Positions 10,944 through 20,085 of a stretch of 64,000 nt of DNA are shown here, in pieces. The stretch lies in contig NZ_CACSJO010000006.1 of the NCBI RefSeq assembly GCF_902706195.1, positions 62,001 to 126,000 of the forward strand. Direction: 5' to 3'. The position numbers and the translations under genes were made by a program. Under the pieces are notes generated by a model. The model searched no databases. It worked only from the letters and a program-made list of their open reading frames with translations, and was not told the origin of the DNA. The DNA is from Novosphingobium sp. 18050 (lineage in GTDB: Bacteria > Pseudomonadota > Alphaproteobacteria > Sphingomonadales > Sphingomonadaceae). Every line of letters starts with the position of its first letter. Position 1 is the first letter of the stretch.

Positions 10944-11525
10944 ATGTCCTTGGAACAGATCATCACCGAATATGGCTTGGTCGGCCTTGCACTGGGTGCA
11001 GGTCTTGAAGGGGAAACCGTAGTTGTCATCGGCGGACTGATGACCCATCGAGGTATCCTGCCGTTCTGGCCCTCCGTCGCGGCGGCAGCGGCTGGCTCGT
11101 TTCTAGCAGACCAGTTGTTCTTTTTGCTGGGGCGACGTTTTCGTGAGCATCGCTTCGTTCGCGGGTTGCAACGGAGACCGGCCTTTGCGCGTGCTTTAAC
11201 CGCATTCAACAGACATCCCGTTTTGTTCGTATTTGCCTTCCGCTTCCTTTACGGGCTGCGTACGGTCAGTCCGCTGGCGATCGGCACAACACTGCTTTCC
11301 GCCCGAAAATTCCTTGCGATCAACGCAGCCGCGGCGATCGTGTGGGCGCTTGTCTTCGTCACCGTCGGCCATTGGTTCGGGCAGGCGATCGAGGCAGAGT
11401 TCGGACGCATCAAGTCGCTTGAGCATCTCGTTGGCGGTGCGCTGGCGATTGCAGCCATCATCGGTATTGCCGTGTTGCTTGTGCGAAAGAACAGGGCAGC
11501 TGGGAGCAGCAAGACAGACGGCTAA
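10944..11525 (+). CDS. DedA-family membrane protein
   Basis: A 193-residue inner-membrane protein of the DedA/SNARE-associated group, now linked to lipid-carrier flipping and membrane homeostasis. It shows the family's N-terminal re-entrant Glu segment (GLALGAGLEGETVVVIGG), then an R-rich connector with FAFRFLYGLRTVSPLAIG, the hallmark F-x-R-x-x-P-like motif, and further hydrophobic helices near residues 125-145 and 165-185. The ATG at 10944 is preceded by GGAG nine bases upstream; an ATG ten codons earlier lacks such a site. It stands alone, downstream of the orphan terminator region. Confidence 0.85.
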   Translation: MSLEQIITEYGLVGLALGAGLEGETVVVIGGLMTHRGILPFWPSVAAAAAGSFLADQLFFLLGRRFREHRFVRGLQRRPAFARALTAFNRHPVLFVFAFRFLYGLRTVSPLAIGTTLLSARKFLAINAAAAIVWALVFVTVGHWFGQAIEAEFGRIKSLEHLVGGALAIAAIIGIAVLLVRKNRAAGSSKTDG

Positions 11526-11639
11526 CGGTCAACGGTCAGTGCCGCGATATATCCGAAAGAGCGTCGATCGCGAATTTAACATAAGATATATTATCAGCCT
11601 TACGGTGCCGATAATGGGCCGGCCAAATTTGGCGCGCCC

Positions 11640-13187
11640 TTAGAACCGATAGTACAATTGAGCGCTCTCTCTCGGCGCTAGAGTTACAGACCAGGTCGCA
11701 ATGCCGTCGACCGCGTCAAGCGCGGCGCCATCAACCTTGATCTTTTGACCGGCGCTGCCGATCGGCACCTCCAGCACAACGGGAAACGGGTTGGCATTGC
11801 TGGCAGTGATGACTGACTCTCTGGCGGGGCCCCCTTGCTGCGTGACGACGACTTGTGTGCTGCTTCCCGCTGCGAGCCGGAACGTCTCTCCCTCCGCCCG
11901 GTCTGTCAGCGAGCCCAGGCCCAGCAACAGTCGTTCACCGCTCTGCCCATTAGCGTAAAGCGCAGTGCTTCCGGCAGGCAGTGCCAGGCCAAGCCCGGCC
12001 TCGCTCTTGTTGCGCAGGACCAGTACGACCGTTGTTGCAACCGCCTCTATCCGCTGCCCCGGATAGACCGGACGGCGATAGCGGCGCTCGAACGGTACTT
12101 GCCCGCGCGCCAGCAATGCCACCTGCTTCTGACTGCGTGGGCTTACCGTCACGCGCTCGGGCACGCGGTAGAGCTTGAGGTCGCCCAGGTCCTCCGGCGG
12201 TGGCGGAGGAGGTGCTGGTGGTGGTGGGGCCGACATTGCTGTCATCGCCATGGCTGGTGCGCTTTCGAAGCCGCGTGAGGCCGTGACTATGATATCATCA
12301 TGCTCACGTAGATTGGAAGTCGTGGTTCCCAGCGGAAAGCATTGGAGCCTAAGGGCGCCCACCGCCGCCCGCAGCATGGGCGTGGCCACCCGGTTGACCT
12401 TGCCTGCCACCGCTCTGACCTGGGCATCGGCAAAGCCCTGAGGATTGCCGTTGCCCAGGCTCAACCAGGCAAACAGGTCGAGAGACCGGCCATCGCTCGC
12501 CTGCGTCGCGACATAACTTGCACGCCAGTCGAAACCGGAGGCAATGTAGCTCAACCGTACGGAAACGGTGCGGGCCGAGGGGCTGTCGGTAACTACACTG
12601 AGTACCGGCTTGCTGGACAGTCCTGCAGGCACCCCGGCGAATTCCAACCGTTCGGGCAGGCCGGAGCAGCGCAGCGTCTCCACGCCGGTCGCCGTGCGCA
12701 GGACTACACCAGGTCGCGGCCCGGCGACGATCGTGGCTTCTTCGCTGACTTTGTTCCCGGTCACTTTATCCGTGCGCGTCACCGTGACCTGCCGCCCTAA
12801 CGTACCGTCGACGAGCGAAGACGGCGACAGCAGCCGCGCATCGCGGTTTTTTTCGACCGTGCCGCCGGGCAGTCCCTCTATCACGGCGCTCACAGGGATG
12901 ATCCCTTCAGCCACGCCTTCGAAGCGCAACACAGCGCGGCCGCGCGGCAGGCGTATCTTGCGCGTCTCCGTCACCATTGCGAAGCCGCCCAGACTGCGCA
13001 AGTCGAGCGCGCCGTTGCCGTAGGGCGCACGGTAGACAGTCAACTCCACACTACCGGGTCCGGGCGAAGTTACCGCTTTTTCGCCCCCCTCGCCGCGCGC
13101 TGCTTCCCTGGCATTCACAGGCCAGCCAGCGGCCAGGGCCAGCAGCATGGCTATAGCCGGCACCGGAAAGGATGGCCGCGCGGTCAT
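11640..13187 (-). CDS. DUF4139-domain exported protein (paralogue 2)
   Basis: A 515-residue exported protein. The N-terminal signal reads PVPAIAMLLALAAGWPVNA. The body is a DUF4139-type beta-rich protein: FEGVAEGIIPVSAVIEG, a central VRLSYIASGFDWRASYVAT segment and C-terminal strands ending in APRESAQLYYRF. A Pro-rich linker (APPPPAPPPPPPEDLGDL) interrupts the domain before LYRVPERVTV. The ATG overlaps the stop of the upstream paralogue (TGATG), so translation is coupled. Shared segments (LLSPSSLVDGTLG versus LLSPSSLMEKAVG; LSYIASGFDWRASYV versus LSYLSSGLGWSADYV) show an old duplication. No catalytic motif is known for this family, so its function is unassigned. Confidence 0.8.
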   Translation of the reverse strand: MTARPSFPVPAIAMLLALAAGWPVNAREAARGEGGEKAVTSPGPGSVELTVYRAPYGNGALDLRSLGGFAMVTETRKIRLPRGRAVLRFEGVAEGIIPVSAVIEGLPGGTVEKNRDARLLSPSSLVDGTLGRQVTVTRTDKVTGNKVSEEATIVAGPRPGVVLRTATGVETLRCSGLPERLEFAGVPAGLSSKPVLSVVTDSPSARTVSVRLSYIASGFDWRASYVATQASDGRSLDLFAWLSLGNGNPQGFADAQVRAVAGKVNRVATPMLRAAVGALRLQCFPLGTTTSNLREHDDIIVTASRGFESAPAMAMTAMSAPPPPAPPPPPPEDLGDLKLYRVPERVTVSPRSQKQVALLARGQVPFERRYRRPVYPGQRIEAVATTVVLVLRNKSEAGLGLALPAGSTALYANGQSGERLLLGLGSLTDRAEGETFRLAAGSSTQVVVTQQGGPARESVITASNANPFPVVLEVPIGSAGQKIKVDGAALDAVDGIATWSVTLAPRESAQLYYRF

Positions 13188-14596
13188 CAGTAGCGCGTGT
13201 CGAACGTCGCGGTGACCACCGCCTCCCCGTTGGCCGGCACTGGCACCTGCCATACGGCCGAACCCGCATCACGGCGTTCGCTCTTGCGGTTTTCCTCGAT
13301 GATACGCGTGTCGCCCCAGTCGAGCCCACCCTGCACCAGTTCAACGGTCGCCGCACGCGAACGGGCATTTGTGAGGCGGTAGCGCATTTGCGTGCGCCAG
13401 CGGCCATCGCCAAGGCGCGTGCGCAAAACGGTCGTGGGCTGGACCTTTACGTCGAAGGCGTCGCCGGTAGGCAAACCGATGGTCGATCCCTGCGGAGTAT
13501 GATCGATCTGGTTTTCGCCGGTGAACTGCGGTTGGCCGCGTGCATCGCGGACATAGACCCGCACTGTCCCGGCAGGCAGTGCATCGCCGAGGCCACCAGC
13601 GCCCGAATTGGCGAAACGCAATACGCTTGCGGCGCTGCGCGCCTCGTTCGCCGTGCCCAGCCAGGGGTTCTCGAACCGATAGCCCGAACTGGCGGACACG
13701 CCCTTCGCATCGAGGAAACTGACCTGCTTGGTCTGCTTGTCGGCAATCGTCGTGCGTTCTGCCAGCGGGTAGAGATAAAAATCGCCGAGTTGTTCGCGGT
13801 TCGCAGTTTCTGTGCCAGGCTGCACGCGCGTAGCCCGGCGCGGATAAGACGGTGCATATTGATTGCCACCGTTCGAACTGCCCACGTCACCGGCGACAAG
13901 CAGTGTCCTGGCGGCGTTGAAAGTCGTCCCGCTGGTATTGCGCAGGGTCACCCAGCCCTGCACATCGACAGTGCCGCTCTTGTCATCAAACAGGGCGACG
14001 TAATCGGCGCTCCAGCCAAGGCCGCTGGAAAGATAGGAGAGGGTTGCGGGGCGATTACCGGCGCGATTGCTCGCCAGTGTGACGGACAGCGTCGGACGGG
14101 CACGCAGCGATTCGGGCACACGGTCGAACACGGCGCGCACTGGCAGGCCGTCATCGCGCAGGACTTCGACGTGGCCGTTTATTTCCAGCACCACGCCGCC
14201 GTTCACGGCAAGGACTTTCGCCCGCTCCCGCGTTTCAGCGCCGGTTGCGGGATTTGTGCGGATCAGGTTGATCGTCTCACCAACGGCCTTTTCCATCAGG
14301 CTGGACGGGCTGAGCAGGTCGTAATCGAAATTCTGCTCGACGATCGCGGCGTCGGCGACGGTGAGCGATACAGTTTCCGGCCTGATCTGGGCGCTGACAT
14401 CGGGAAAGCTCTGCCGCACCCGGCCCTTGCCGATGTCGAGCGGACGGACGTCCTGCACCAGCGCCACGTCGTTGTTGTAGATGGTGACAGAGAGATCGCC
14501 TTGCGCGCTGGCACCGCCGGGCGTCGCGGGAACCTCCTGCGCAACCAGTGAAGCGGGTACTGCCAGAGCTGCCCAGCCGGCCCAAATCGCACGCAT
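13187..14596 (-). CDS. DUF4139-domain exported protein (paralogue 1)
   Basis: A 469-residue exported protein, first of a tandem pair. The ATG at 14594-14596 follows AAGGGGAAGTCG and opens a short signal peptide (AIWAGWAALAVPASLVA). DUF4139 signatures: VTIYNNDVALVQDVRPLDI near the N-terminus, FDYDLLSPSSLMEKAVGET, LSYLSSGLGWSADYVALF, WVTLRNTSGTTFNAARTLLV, and the C-terminal QVPVPANGEAVVTATFDTRY. It differs from its neighbour by lacking the polyproline linker. Biochemical role unknown; the predicted beta-sandwich and export suggest a cell-envelope structural or adhesion role. Confidence 0.82.
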   Translation of the reverse strand: MRAIWAGWAALAVPASLVAQEVPATPGGASAQGDLSVTIYNNDVALVQDVRPLDIGKGRVRQSFPDVSAQIRPETVSLTVADAAIVEQNFDYDLLSPSSLMEKAVGETINLIRTNPATGAETRERAKVLAVNGGVVLEINGHVEVLRDDGLPVRAVFDRVPESLRARPTLSVTLASNRAGNRPATLSYLSSGLGWSADYVALFDDKSGTVDVQGWVTLRNTSGTTFNAARTLLVAGDVGSSNGGNQYAPSYPRRATRVQPGTETANREQLGDFYLYPLAERTTIADKQTKQVSFLDAKGVSASSGYRFENPWLGTANEARSAASVLRFANSGAGGLGDALPAGTVRVYVRDARGQPQFTGENQIDHTPQGSTIGLPTGDAFDVKVQPTTVLRTRLGDGRWRTQMRYRLTNARSRAATVELVQGGLDWGDTRIIEENRKSERRDAGSAVWQVPVPANGEAVVTATFDTRY

Positions 14597-14704
14597 CGAC
14601 TTCCCCTTCGACCTTGATGCATCTTCATGCAGGCGATGCACCCGTGATGCAATGCCCCAAAAATCAATCGGGTGCGGGCCGAAGTTGCGGTTTTACCGAG
14701 GTTA

Positions 14705-15463
14705 TTAGAGATAGGCCTTGGCAAAGAAAGCCACGGTCACAGCGCCCGCGAGCGTAACCGTAACAGCCTCAACGACACGGCGTGGTAGCCGGGTTGCCAG
14801 CAATGCCCCCAGATAGCCGCCTGCGATTGCCGAGGGCGCCAGCAGCAGCACGTCGTGCCAGCGCACCGCGTTCATCACTGCGAAAATAGCGATGGCAGCG
14901 GTGTTGGCCGCTGTCACCAGAACCGTCCGCGGGCCTTGAAGGCGCTTGAGGCCGGTGCGGGTAGTCACGCTCCAGAATGCCATCATCATGATGCCGACGG
15001 CGCCGCCGAAATAACCGCCGTAGATACCCAGCAGGAACTGGCCCGACTGGATGAGCTTCGGCCCGGCCCCCTGCCCGCCTTCGTCCCCGTGGAGCCGCGA
15101 TGCAACGCGTTTGCCGAAAGCCAGTGCCAGCGTGGCAACCAGCAGGAGCCATGGCAGGACGCGGTCGAACAGGGTCGAAGGGGTCGCCAGCAGGAGCACG
15201 CTGCCGATCGCCCCGCCGAGCAGCGAAATCACCGCAAGCTGGGTCAGCGAAACGCCCGCCACGGGACCGATGTCCTTGCGGTAGACCCATGCGCTGGCGG
15301 CACCTCCGGGATAGAGGGCGACGCTGCTCGAGGCATTGGCGACTACCGGCGGTACGCCTGTCGCCATCAAGGCCGGCAAGGTCACGAAGGAGCCTCCCCC
15401 CGCGAGCGCGTTCATCGCGCCCGCCAGGAGGCCCGCCCCGGCAAGAAGATAATTGGTGTCCAC
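14705..15463 (-). CDS. TauE/SafE-family membrane transporter
   Basis: A membrane protein of about 252 residues with the TauE/SafE repeat pattern: LLAGAMNALAGGGSFVTLPA in the first half and GQFLLGIYGGYFGGAVGIMM in the second, each with the family Gly-rich turn. Around eight hydrophobic helices are visible. The family exports sulfite, sulfonates or related organic anions. I took the GTG at 15461-15463, because the frame farther upstream lies inside the PhyH gene; that start has no good ribosome-binding site, and a TTG at 15514 is an alternative. It is last in the EPS minus-strand run, though a link to EPS is only positional. Confidence 0.8.
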   Translation of the reverse strand: MDTNYLLAGAGLLAGAMNALAGGGSFVTLPALMATGVPPVVANASSSVALYPGGAASAWVYRKDIGPVAGVSLTQLAVISLLGGAIGSVLLLATPSTLFDRVLPWLLLVATLALAFGKRVASRLHGDEGGQGAGPKLIQSGQFLLGIYGGYFGGAVGIMMMAFWSVTTRTGLKRLQGPRTVLVTAANTAAIAIFAVMNAVRWHDVLLLAPSAIAGGYLGALLATRLPRRVVEAVTVTLAGAVTVAFFAKAYL

Positions 15464-15528
15464 ACAGAAGCTTGTGCCATCCGGGCAAGGCAGCGCAATG
15501 CGAATGGCCGGCAAGAAGGTGGTCTGCG

Positions 15529-16494
15529 CTATAGCCCGGCGGGCGGGATCAACCGGACTGGAAGCGGCAGCTCGCGCCGCCATAGTGCGCAGGCTTGCTG
15601 GCGCGCATTCAACGGCCGGGCAAGGTCGGCGATCTGTCTGCGGCTGAGGCCCGAACGTTCGCAATAGAAGGGATGGCGCGGTTGCCGGGCGAAGTAGCTG
15701 TGGAACAGGGCGGTGCGATCCACCGTATGGGCAGGCTGGCCGCGATGGAAATGCTCCGCCGTCTCGCAGAAGATGACGGTGCCAGCCGGTCCTTCGCAGC
15801 TGACCATGTCCGTTTCGTACCCTGCGCCCAGCCTCTCGGTGAGCGCAGCGTCGTCCGCCAGCATGTAGCGGTAGCCGTTGACACCCCCCTGCCGGGGGTC
15901 GCGGCGGCGGATCATCTGGAAGGGGCCGCCGCCGGCAGTAACGTCGTTGCAGTAGACGGCGACCTTGATCGTGCGCCGGTCCTCCCAGTCGCGGTGCCAG
16001 CAGCGTGGGCCAGCCTCCTTGCCATCGGCGACGGTGTAGATGAGTTGCAAGCCGTCATAGGCAGCGGGCAGACCGAGGTAGCTCTCCACGATGTCGAGCA
16101 ACCTCTCGTGAAGACCCCATCTGAAGATCTCCGGGCGGGAGGCGATGTCGGAGGGCGGGACGATGACGAACTCCTGTCCCTTTGCCGCGAGCCGCCGCGC
16201 TTCCGGGACGAAATCGCGTGACAGGCCCCGCGCCGCCGCCATCATCTCATCCGATCCCGGCAGGCCGAGCGCGTCCAGGCTGGTGATGTGGATGCCGTCG
16301 CGGTGCAGGTCTTCGACGATGCGAACGTCCGCGCCGGAAAGGCGTGGCGCAAGGGGCCCATGCCGCGCCAGCGCGTTTTCGTGGCCCTGCATCAGCAGGG
16401 GGTTGAGCATCGCCGAATTGGCGCAGCGCAGCGCGGTTCGTGCCGGCAGATCACGCGCCCATTTCATCGCCGAACGCAAAGGCGCTTCAGCCAT
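15529..16494 (-). CDS. PhyH-type Fe(II)/2-oxoglutarate dioxygenase
   Basis: A 321-residue predicted non-heme iron dioxygenase. The facial triad is visible as HxD in CWHRDWEDRRTIKV and a distal His in FCETAEHFHRGQP, followed by an Arg in TVDRTALFHSYFARQP that could hold 2-oxoglutarate. The fold around YCNDVTAGGGPFQMI is typical of phytanoyl-CoA dioxygenase relatives, which hydroxylate lipids, amino acids, sugars or natural products. The ATG overlaps the end of the aminotransferase gene by eight bases (ATGGCTGA), so the two are coupled and may act on the same intermediate, perhaps an amino sugar. The substrate is unknown. Confidence 0.82.
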   Translation of the reverse strand: MAEAPLRSAMKWARDLPARTALRCANSAMLNPLLMQGHENALARHGPLAPRLSGADVRIVEDLHRDGIHITSLDALGLPGSDEMMAAARGLSRDFVPEARRLAAKGQEFVIVPPSDIASRPEIFRWGLHERLLDIVESYLGLPAAYDGLQLIYTVADGKEAGPRCWHRDWEDRRTIKVAVYCNDVTAGGGPFQMIRRRDPRQGGVNGYRYMLADDAALTERLGAGYETDMVSCEGPAGTVIFCETAEHFHRGQPAHTVDRTALFHSYFARQPRHPFYCERSGLSRRQIADLARPLNARQQACALWRRELPLPVRLIPPAGL

Positions 16495-17665
16495 GGCTGA
16501 GAATGTCGATGGTTCGATCGACAAGACTATCGCTGAGATTGGGATGGATCGGCAGGCACAGGATCTGCCGGGCGATGCGGCGTGCTACCGGCAGCGGCTG
16601 ACGCGCCGAAGGCAGGTCGCGGTAGCCGGGCATGTCACAGATCAGTGGATGGAAGTACCGCCGCGCCAGGATTCCGGCAGCCTGCAGGCGGCGGCACAGG
16701 GCATCGGCGTCGACGGGATAGTCTTCGGATACCAGGATCGGGAAGTACGAATGGTTGAGCGTGGCTCCGCCGCCGATGCTGAACGGCGCGATTCCGTCAA
16801 TGTCTGCCAGAGCTGCGTGATAGCGGGCGCTGATCTCGCCGCGCCTGGCGATCAGACCGTCGATGTAGCGCAGTTGCAGCAGGCCGAAAGCCGACTGCAA
16901 TTCGTTCAGCTTGCCGTTGATTGAGGCGCGGGCCATCACCGTGTCTTCGATGAACCCGAAATTGCGCAGCCGGTCGATCTTCGACTTGGTGCGCTGATCC
17001 GGCGAAACGATCGCCCCGCCCTCTAAAGTGTTGAACACCTTGGTTGCGTGGAAGCTGAGGACGGAAAGGTCGCCCTGCCGCAGAATGCTCTGGCCGCCGA
17101 TCTGAACGCCGAAGGCATGGGCCGCGTCGTAGATCACCTTGAGTTCGTAGACGTCCGCAATGCGCGAGATCGCCGCCGTGTCGCAAGGGTGGCCGAAGCA
17201 ATGGACCGGCAGGATCGCACTGGTCCGGTCGGTGACGGCGGCTTCGATCCCGGCGGGCGCCAGGTTGCAATCATCCTCGTCGATATCGACGAAGACCGGG
17301 GTTGCTCCGACCAGACGCAGCGCGTGGGCCGTCGCGACGAAGGTGAACGGCGTGGTGATGACCTCGCCGCCGACCTTCATCGCCTGCAGGGCAAGCCAAA
17401 GGGCCGTCGTGCCGTTCGAGGTCAGCGAGATGTAGGGAACGCCGAGATACTCTTCGAGCGCCCGCTCCAGTTGCTGGTGGAACGGCCCCGAATTGGTCAG
17501 CCAGCGGTTGCTCCAGATGGTTTCCAGAAACGGAACGAATTCTTCCAGCGGCGGCATGAAAGGCTGCGTGACCGGGGTCGGCGGCTCTGCCGGCAAGTCC
17601 ATCGGCATAAGGGCCGGGATACGTGCCAGTGCGGGCATGGCGACAGGGTGTTCGCTGAGTTTCAT
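16487..17665 (-). CDS. DegT/DnrJ/EryC1/StrS-family aminotransferase
   Basis: A 392-residue PLP enzyme of the nucleotide-sugar aminotransferase family. Motifs: WLTNSGPFHQQLERALEEYL, LTSNGTTALWLAL, TTPFTFVATAHA, VIYDAAHAFGV carrying the cofactor-binding Asp, and SFHATKVFNTLEGGAIV with the Schiff-base Lys. The C-terminal half contains RYFHPL, seen in VioA/FdtB/RfbE-like members. In EPS clusters such enzymes turn a 4-keto or 3-keto dTDP/UDP-sugar into an amino sugar. No sugar-nucleotide dehydratase gene lies in the window, so the keto substrate must come from elsewhere. A gap of 152 bases separates it from the upstream kinase gene. Confidence 0.9.
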   Translation of the reverse strand: MKLSEHPVAMPALARIPALMPMDLPAEPPTPVTQPFMPPLEEFVPFLETIWSNRWLTNSGPFHQQLERALEEYLGVPYISLTSNGTTALWLALQAMKVGGEVITTPFTFVATAHALRLVGATPVFVDIDEDDCNLAPAGIEAAVTDRTSAILPVHCFGHPCDTAAISRIADVYELKVIYDAAHAFGVQIGGQSILRQGDLSVLSFHATKVFNTLEGGAIVSPDQRTKSKIDRLRNFGFIEDTVMARASINGKLNELQSAFGLLQLRYIDGLIARRGEISARYHAALADIDGIAPFSIGGGATLNHSYFPILVSEDYPVDADALCRRLQAAGILARRYFHPLICDMPGYRDLPSARQPLPVARRIARQILCLPIHPNLSDSLVDRTIDILSHG

Positions 17666-17817
17666 GCGTCCATCTTCACCTTTGGAAGGAATGGGCAGCC
17701 GCCTCGTTCGACGCGGCCATTGCGATGTCTACATACTATATTCCAGGCGTGGCGGCCCGCGCAGGCAGCGTAATCCGTGGGGAATTCGCAGACCGCCATC
17801 GTCACCTGCCGGGGCTT

Positions 17818-18588
17818 TCAGGCAGGTTCGTAGTAGTCGTAATCGTACCGGCGGGTGCCACTGGTCATGGACTTGTTGAGCACCGTGCCGACGATCCGCG
17901 CCGCGCCGAGCAGGCGCATGGCCTCCTTCAACTCACCCGAGGTCGTGCGGCCTTCCTCGATCACCATCACGATACCGTCGCCCTTGCGCGCGATTAGCAT
18001 CACGTCATCCAGCACCAGCGCAGGCGGCGTGTCGATGATGCATAGCGGCTGATACGGCATGGCGCGGATCGCAGCCATCGCGCCCGCAAGCCGGTCCAGT
18101 GACAGTAGGGTCGATGAATCCTGGCGGGGTTCCCGCACGGGGTAAAGGGTCAGGTCCAGCCCCGCCACTTTCTGGGCGACATCTTCCCATTCGCAATCGC
18201 CCAGCAGATAATCGTCGACGCCGGCATTCACCGTCAGACCGAAGCGCTGGGCCATCGTCGGTCGCCGCAGGTCGAGGTCGATCAGGACGGTGGGCTGGAT
18301 CAGGCTGAGCGCGCAGGCGAGGTTCGCAGTGACGAAGGTCTTGCCGTTGCCCGCCTGGGTCGAGGTGACCACAAGGATACGCCCGCCCTCGGCATGGAAG
18401 CCGTTCATGATCTGCGATCGCAGCAGGATGAAGGTGCGCGCGCGGGGGTCCATGTGTTCCAGCCCGAAGATCCCGTTTTCAAGCAGTTTCTCGCGGTCGA
18501 GCCGGATCCGTCGCCGTTCGAGATCGACGATGGTGCAGGCATCGGTTTGTGTGACGAAATCTTCCTTGCCGACAGTTATCATCGTCAT
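17818..18588 (-). CDS. Bacterial tyrosine autokinase (CpsD/Wzc C-terminal type)
   Basis: A 256-residue cytoplasmic BY-kinase. Walker A reads STQAGNGKTFV, Walker A' LIDLDLRRP, and Walker B CIIDTPPALVL. The tail RRYDYDYYEPA gives a cluster of four tyrosines for autophosphorylation. It is the separate kinase half of a Wzc-like pair; the membrane half is the gene just upstream, joined by an ATGA overlap. Phosphorylation cycles of this kinase are known to control EPS polymerisation and export. The N-terminal 45 residues carry no known motif. Confidence 0.92.
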   Translation of the reverse strand: MTMITVGKEDFVTQTDACTIVDLERRRIRLDREKLLENGIFGLEHMDPRARTFILLRSQIMNGFHAEGGRILVVTSTQAGNGKTFVTANLACALSLIQPTVLIDLDLRRPTMAQRFGLTVNAGVDDYLLGDCEWEDVAQKVAGLDLTLYPVREPRQDSSTLLSLDRLAGAMAAIRAMPYQPLCIIDTPPALVLDDVMLIARKGDGIVMVIEEGRTTSGELKEAMRLLGAARIVGTVLNKSMTSGTRRYDYDYYEPA

Positions 18589-20075
18589 GCCTCCGCTCGA
18601 CGGGAATGGGGACGCGCTCGCAGTTTTTGCAGAATCCGGCGGATGTGTTCGAATAGCGGCGGCGTCGAACCGGGGCCCAGCACCGGGACTACTGCCAGCG
18701 GCGGCGCATTCATCAGCCGCGTGACCGCGCCGATGCCATGGATGGGGCCGGCCAGAACCTCCCAGGCAACCACCAGCGCGAAGCCCAATGCCAGTCCTCC
18801 AAGCAGCCCTCCGAGCACCATCTGCATACGCTTGGGACGGATCGGGTCGCCCGGTATGCTGGCCGCATTCACTACAGTGAAGCGCTCGCCCTTGTTCTCT
18901 GCCTGGAGATTGGCGGTGACCTGCGCTTCCATCTGCTTGTCGCGCACGTCCTGATACTGGCGCTTGAGGTTGTCGTAATCACGCTCGAGGTTGTTGAGTT
19001 CATAAGTCGCCTGTGGGGCCATGGCGGTCATTCGCTCCATCTGGGAGATCGAGCCCACCAGTTCCCCGCGGCGCGCCGCAAGGGAGGATATGCGCGAACG
19101 GGCCGCTGCCATTTCCGATGCCACCACGCCGCCGCCTGGGGTTGGACTTATGGTCGACAGGGCCGCCTGGCGTTGGCGGGAGACCGCCGCGCGCGCCGCG
19201 ACCACATCGGGATAAGTATCGGAATAGGTCGCGGAGAGCTGGGCAAGCCGGTCTTCGGCGGTGCGCAGCGCTTCGAATTCAGGCTTGGGCGCCGCGGCGA
19301 TCTCCTCGCTACGGGCCGCCAGCAGGCCGTTCTGCTGCATCAACCCCTGGGTTTCCGCATCGAGCCGCGACACTTCGGCGCGTAGGGCAGAACCCGATTG
19401 CGCGCTGAGGGCGACCTGATCGGGCAATGCCCCGGCATAGCGGCTTTCCACTTCGCGGCGCTTGCCTTCCAGTTCGACCATTTGCGCACGAAGATCGTCG
19501 ACGCGGCGGGTCAGGAAGGAAGCCGTGCTTACGGCCTTTTCGGTGCGCAGCCGCTTGTCCTCGGTCAGGAACATCGCGACCAGTCGCTCAGCAACCTTGT
19601 GGGCGGCGACGGGGTCCGAATAGGTGAAGGACAGGTCGAAAGCGATCGTGTCGTTGCCATTGCCCGACGGCTGGCGTCCGCTGGCGCTCACAAGGTCCAC
19701 CGCGATCGAATTGCGCATCACGCCCAGCAGGTCTTCGAACGACATCTCGTTCTGCTCGCGCTTGTAGAGACCGGCTTCGTGGATGAGACGGGTGAGACTG
19801 GAGCGGCTCATGATCTGTTCGCGGATCTTGGCAACGCTTTCGTTGGCGTAGTTCGCAGACTGAACCGGAGCGACGAAGTTGGTCGGGATCTCCGGCGCGT
19901 CGATGAGCAGGGTCGCCTGAGAGCGATAGGCCGGGGTCATCAGCACGGCTGCCGCCAGCGCCACCACAGTACCGATCACCGCCGGTACGACGATCCACCA
20001 TAGCCGCCGGTAGAAGATGGCGAATATCTCGAGCGGGCTGATGACGCTGAGGTTCGGTGCTTGCTCGTCAGTCAT
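18585..20075 (-). CDS. Chain-length determinant/polysaccharide copolymerase (GumC/Wzz type)
   Basis: A 496-residue inner-membrane protein. The N-terminal Wzz segment contains LEIFAIFYRRLWWIVVPAVI and a transmembrane helix near residues 25-50. A long periplasmic region of heptad-like helices follows (SFLTRRVDDLRAQMVELEGKRREVESRY and later LNNLERDYDNLKRQYQDVRDK), with the G-rich NAASIPGDPIRPKR lead-in to the second helix (VLGGLLGGLALGFALVVAW, about 430-450). It controls chain length and bridges to the outer-membrane exporter. It is coupled to the kinase by ATGA. Confidence 0.93.
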   Translation of the reverse strand: MTDEQAPNLSVISPLEIFAIFYRRLWWIVVPAVIGTVVALAAAVLMTPAYRSQATLLIDAPEIPTNFVAPVQSANYANESVAKIREQIMSRSSLTRLIHEAGLYKREQNEMSFEDLLGVMRNSIAVDLVSASGRQPSGNGNDTIAFDLSFTYSDPVAAHKVAERLVAMFLTEDKRLRTEKAVSTASFLTRRVDDLRAQMVELEGKRREVESRYAGALPDQVALSAQSGSALRAEVSRLDAETQGLMQQNGLLAARSEEIAAAPKPEFEALRTAEDRLAQLSATYSDTYPDVVAARAAVSRQRQAALSTISPTPGGGVVASEMAAARSRISSLAARRGELVGSISQMERMTAMAPQATYELNNLERDYDNLKRQYQDVRDKQMEAQVTANLQAENKGERFTVVNAASIPGDPIRPKRMQMVLGGLLGGLALGFALVVAWEVLAGPIHGIGAVTRLMNAPPLAVVPVLGPGSTPPLFEHIRRILQKLRARPHSRRAEA

Positions 20076-20085
20076 GTTTCATCAC

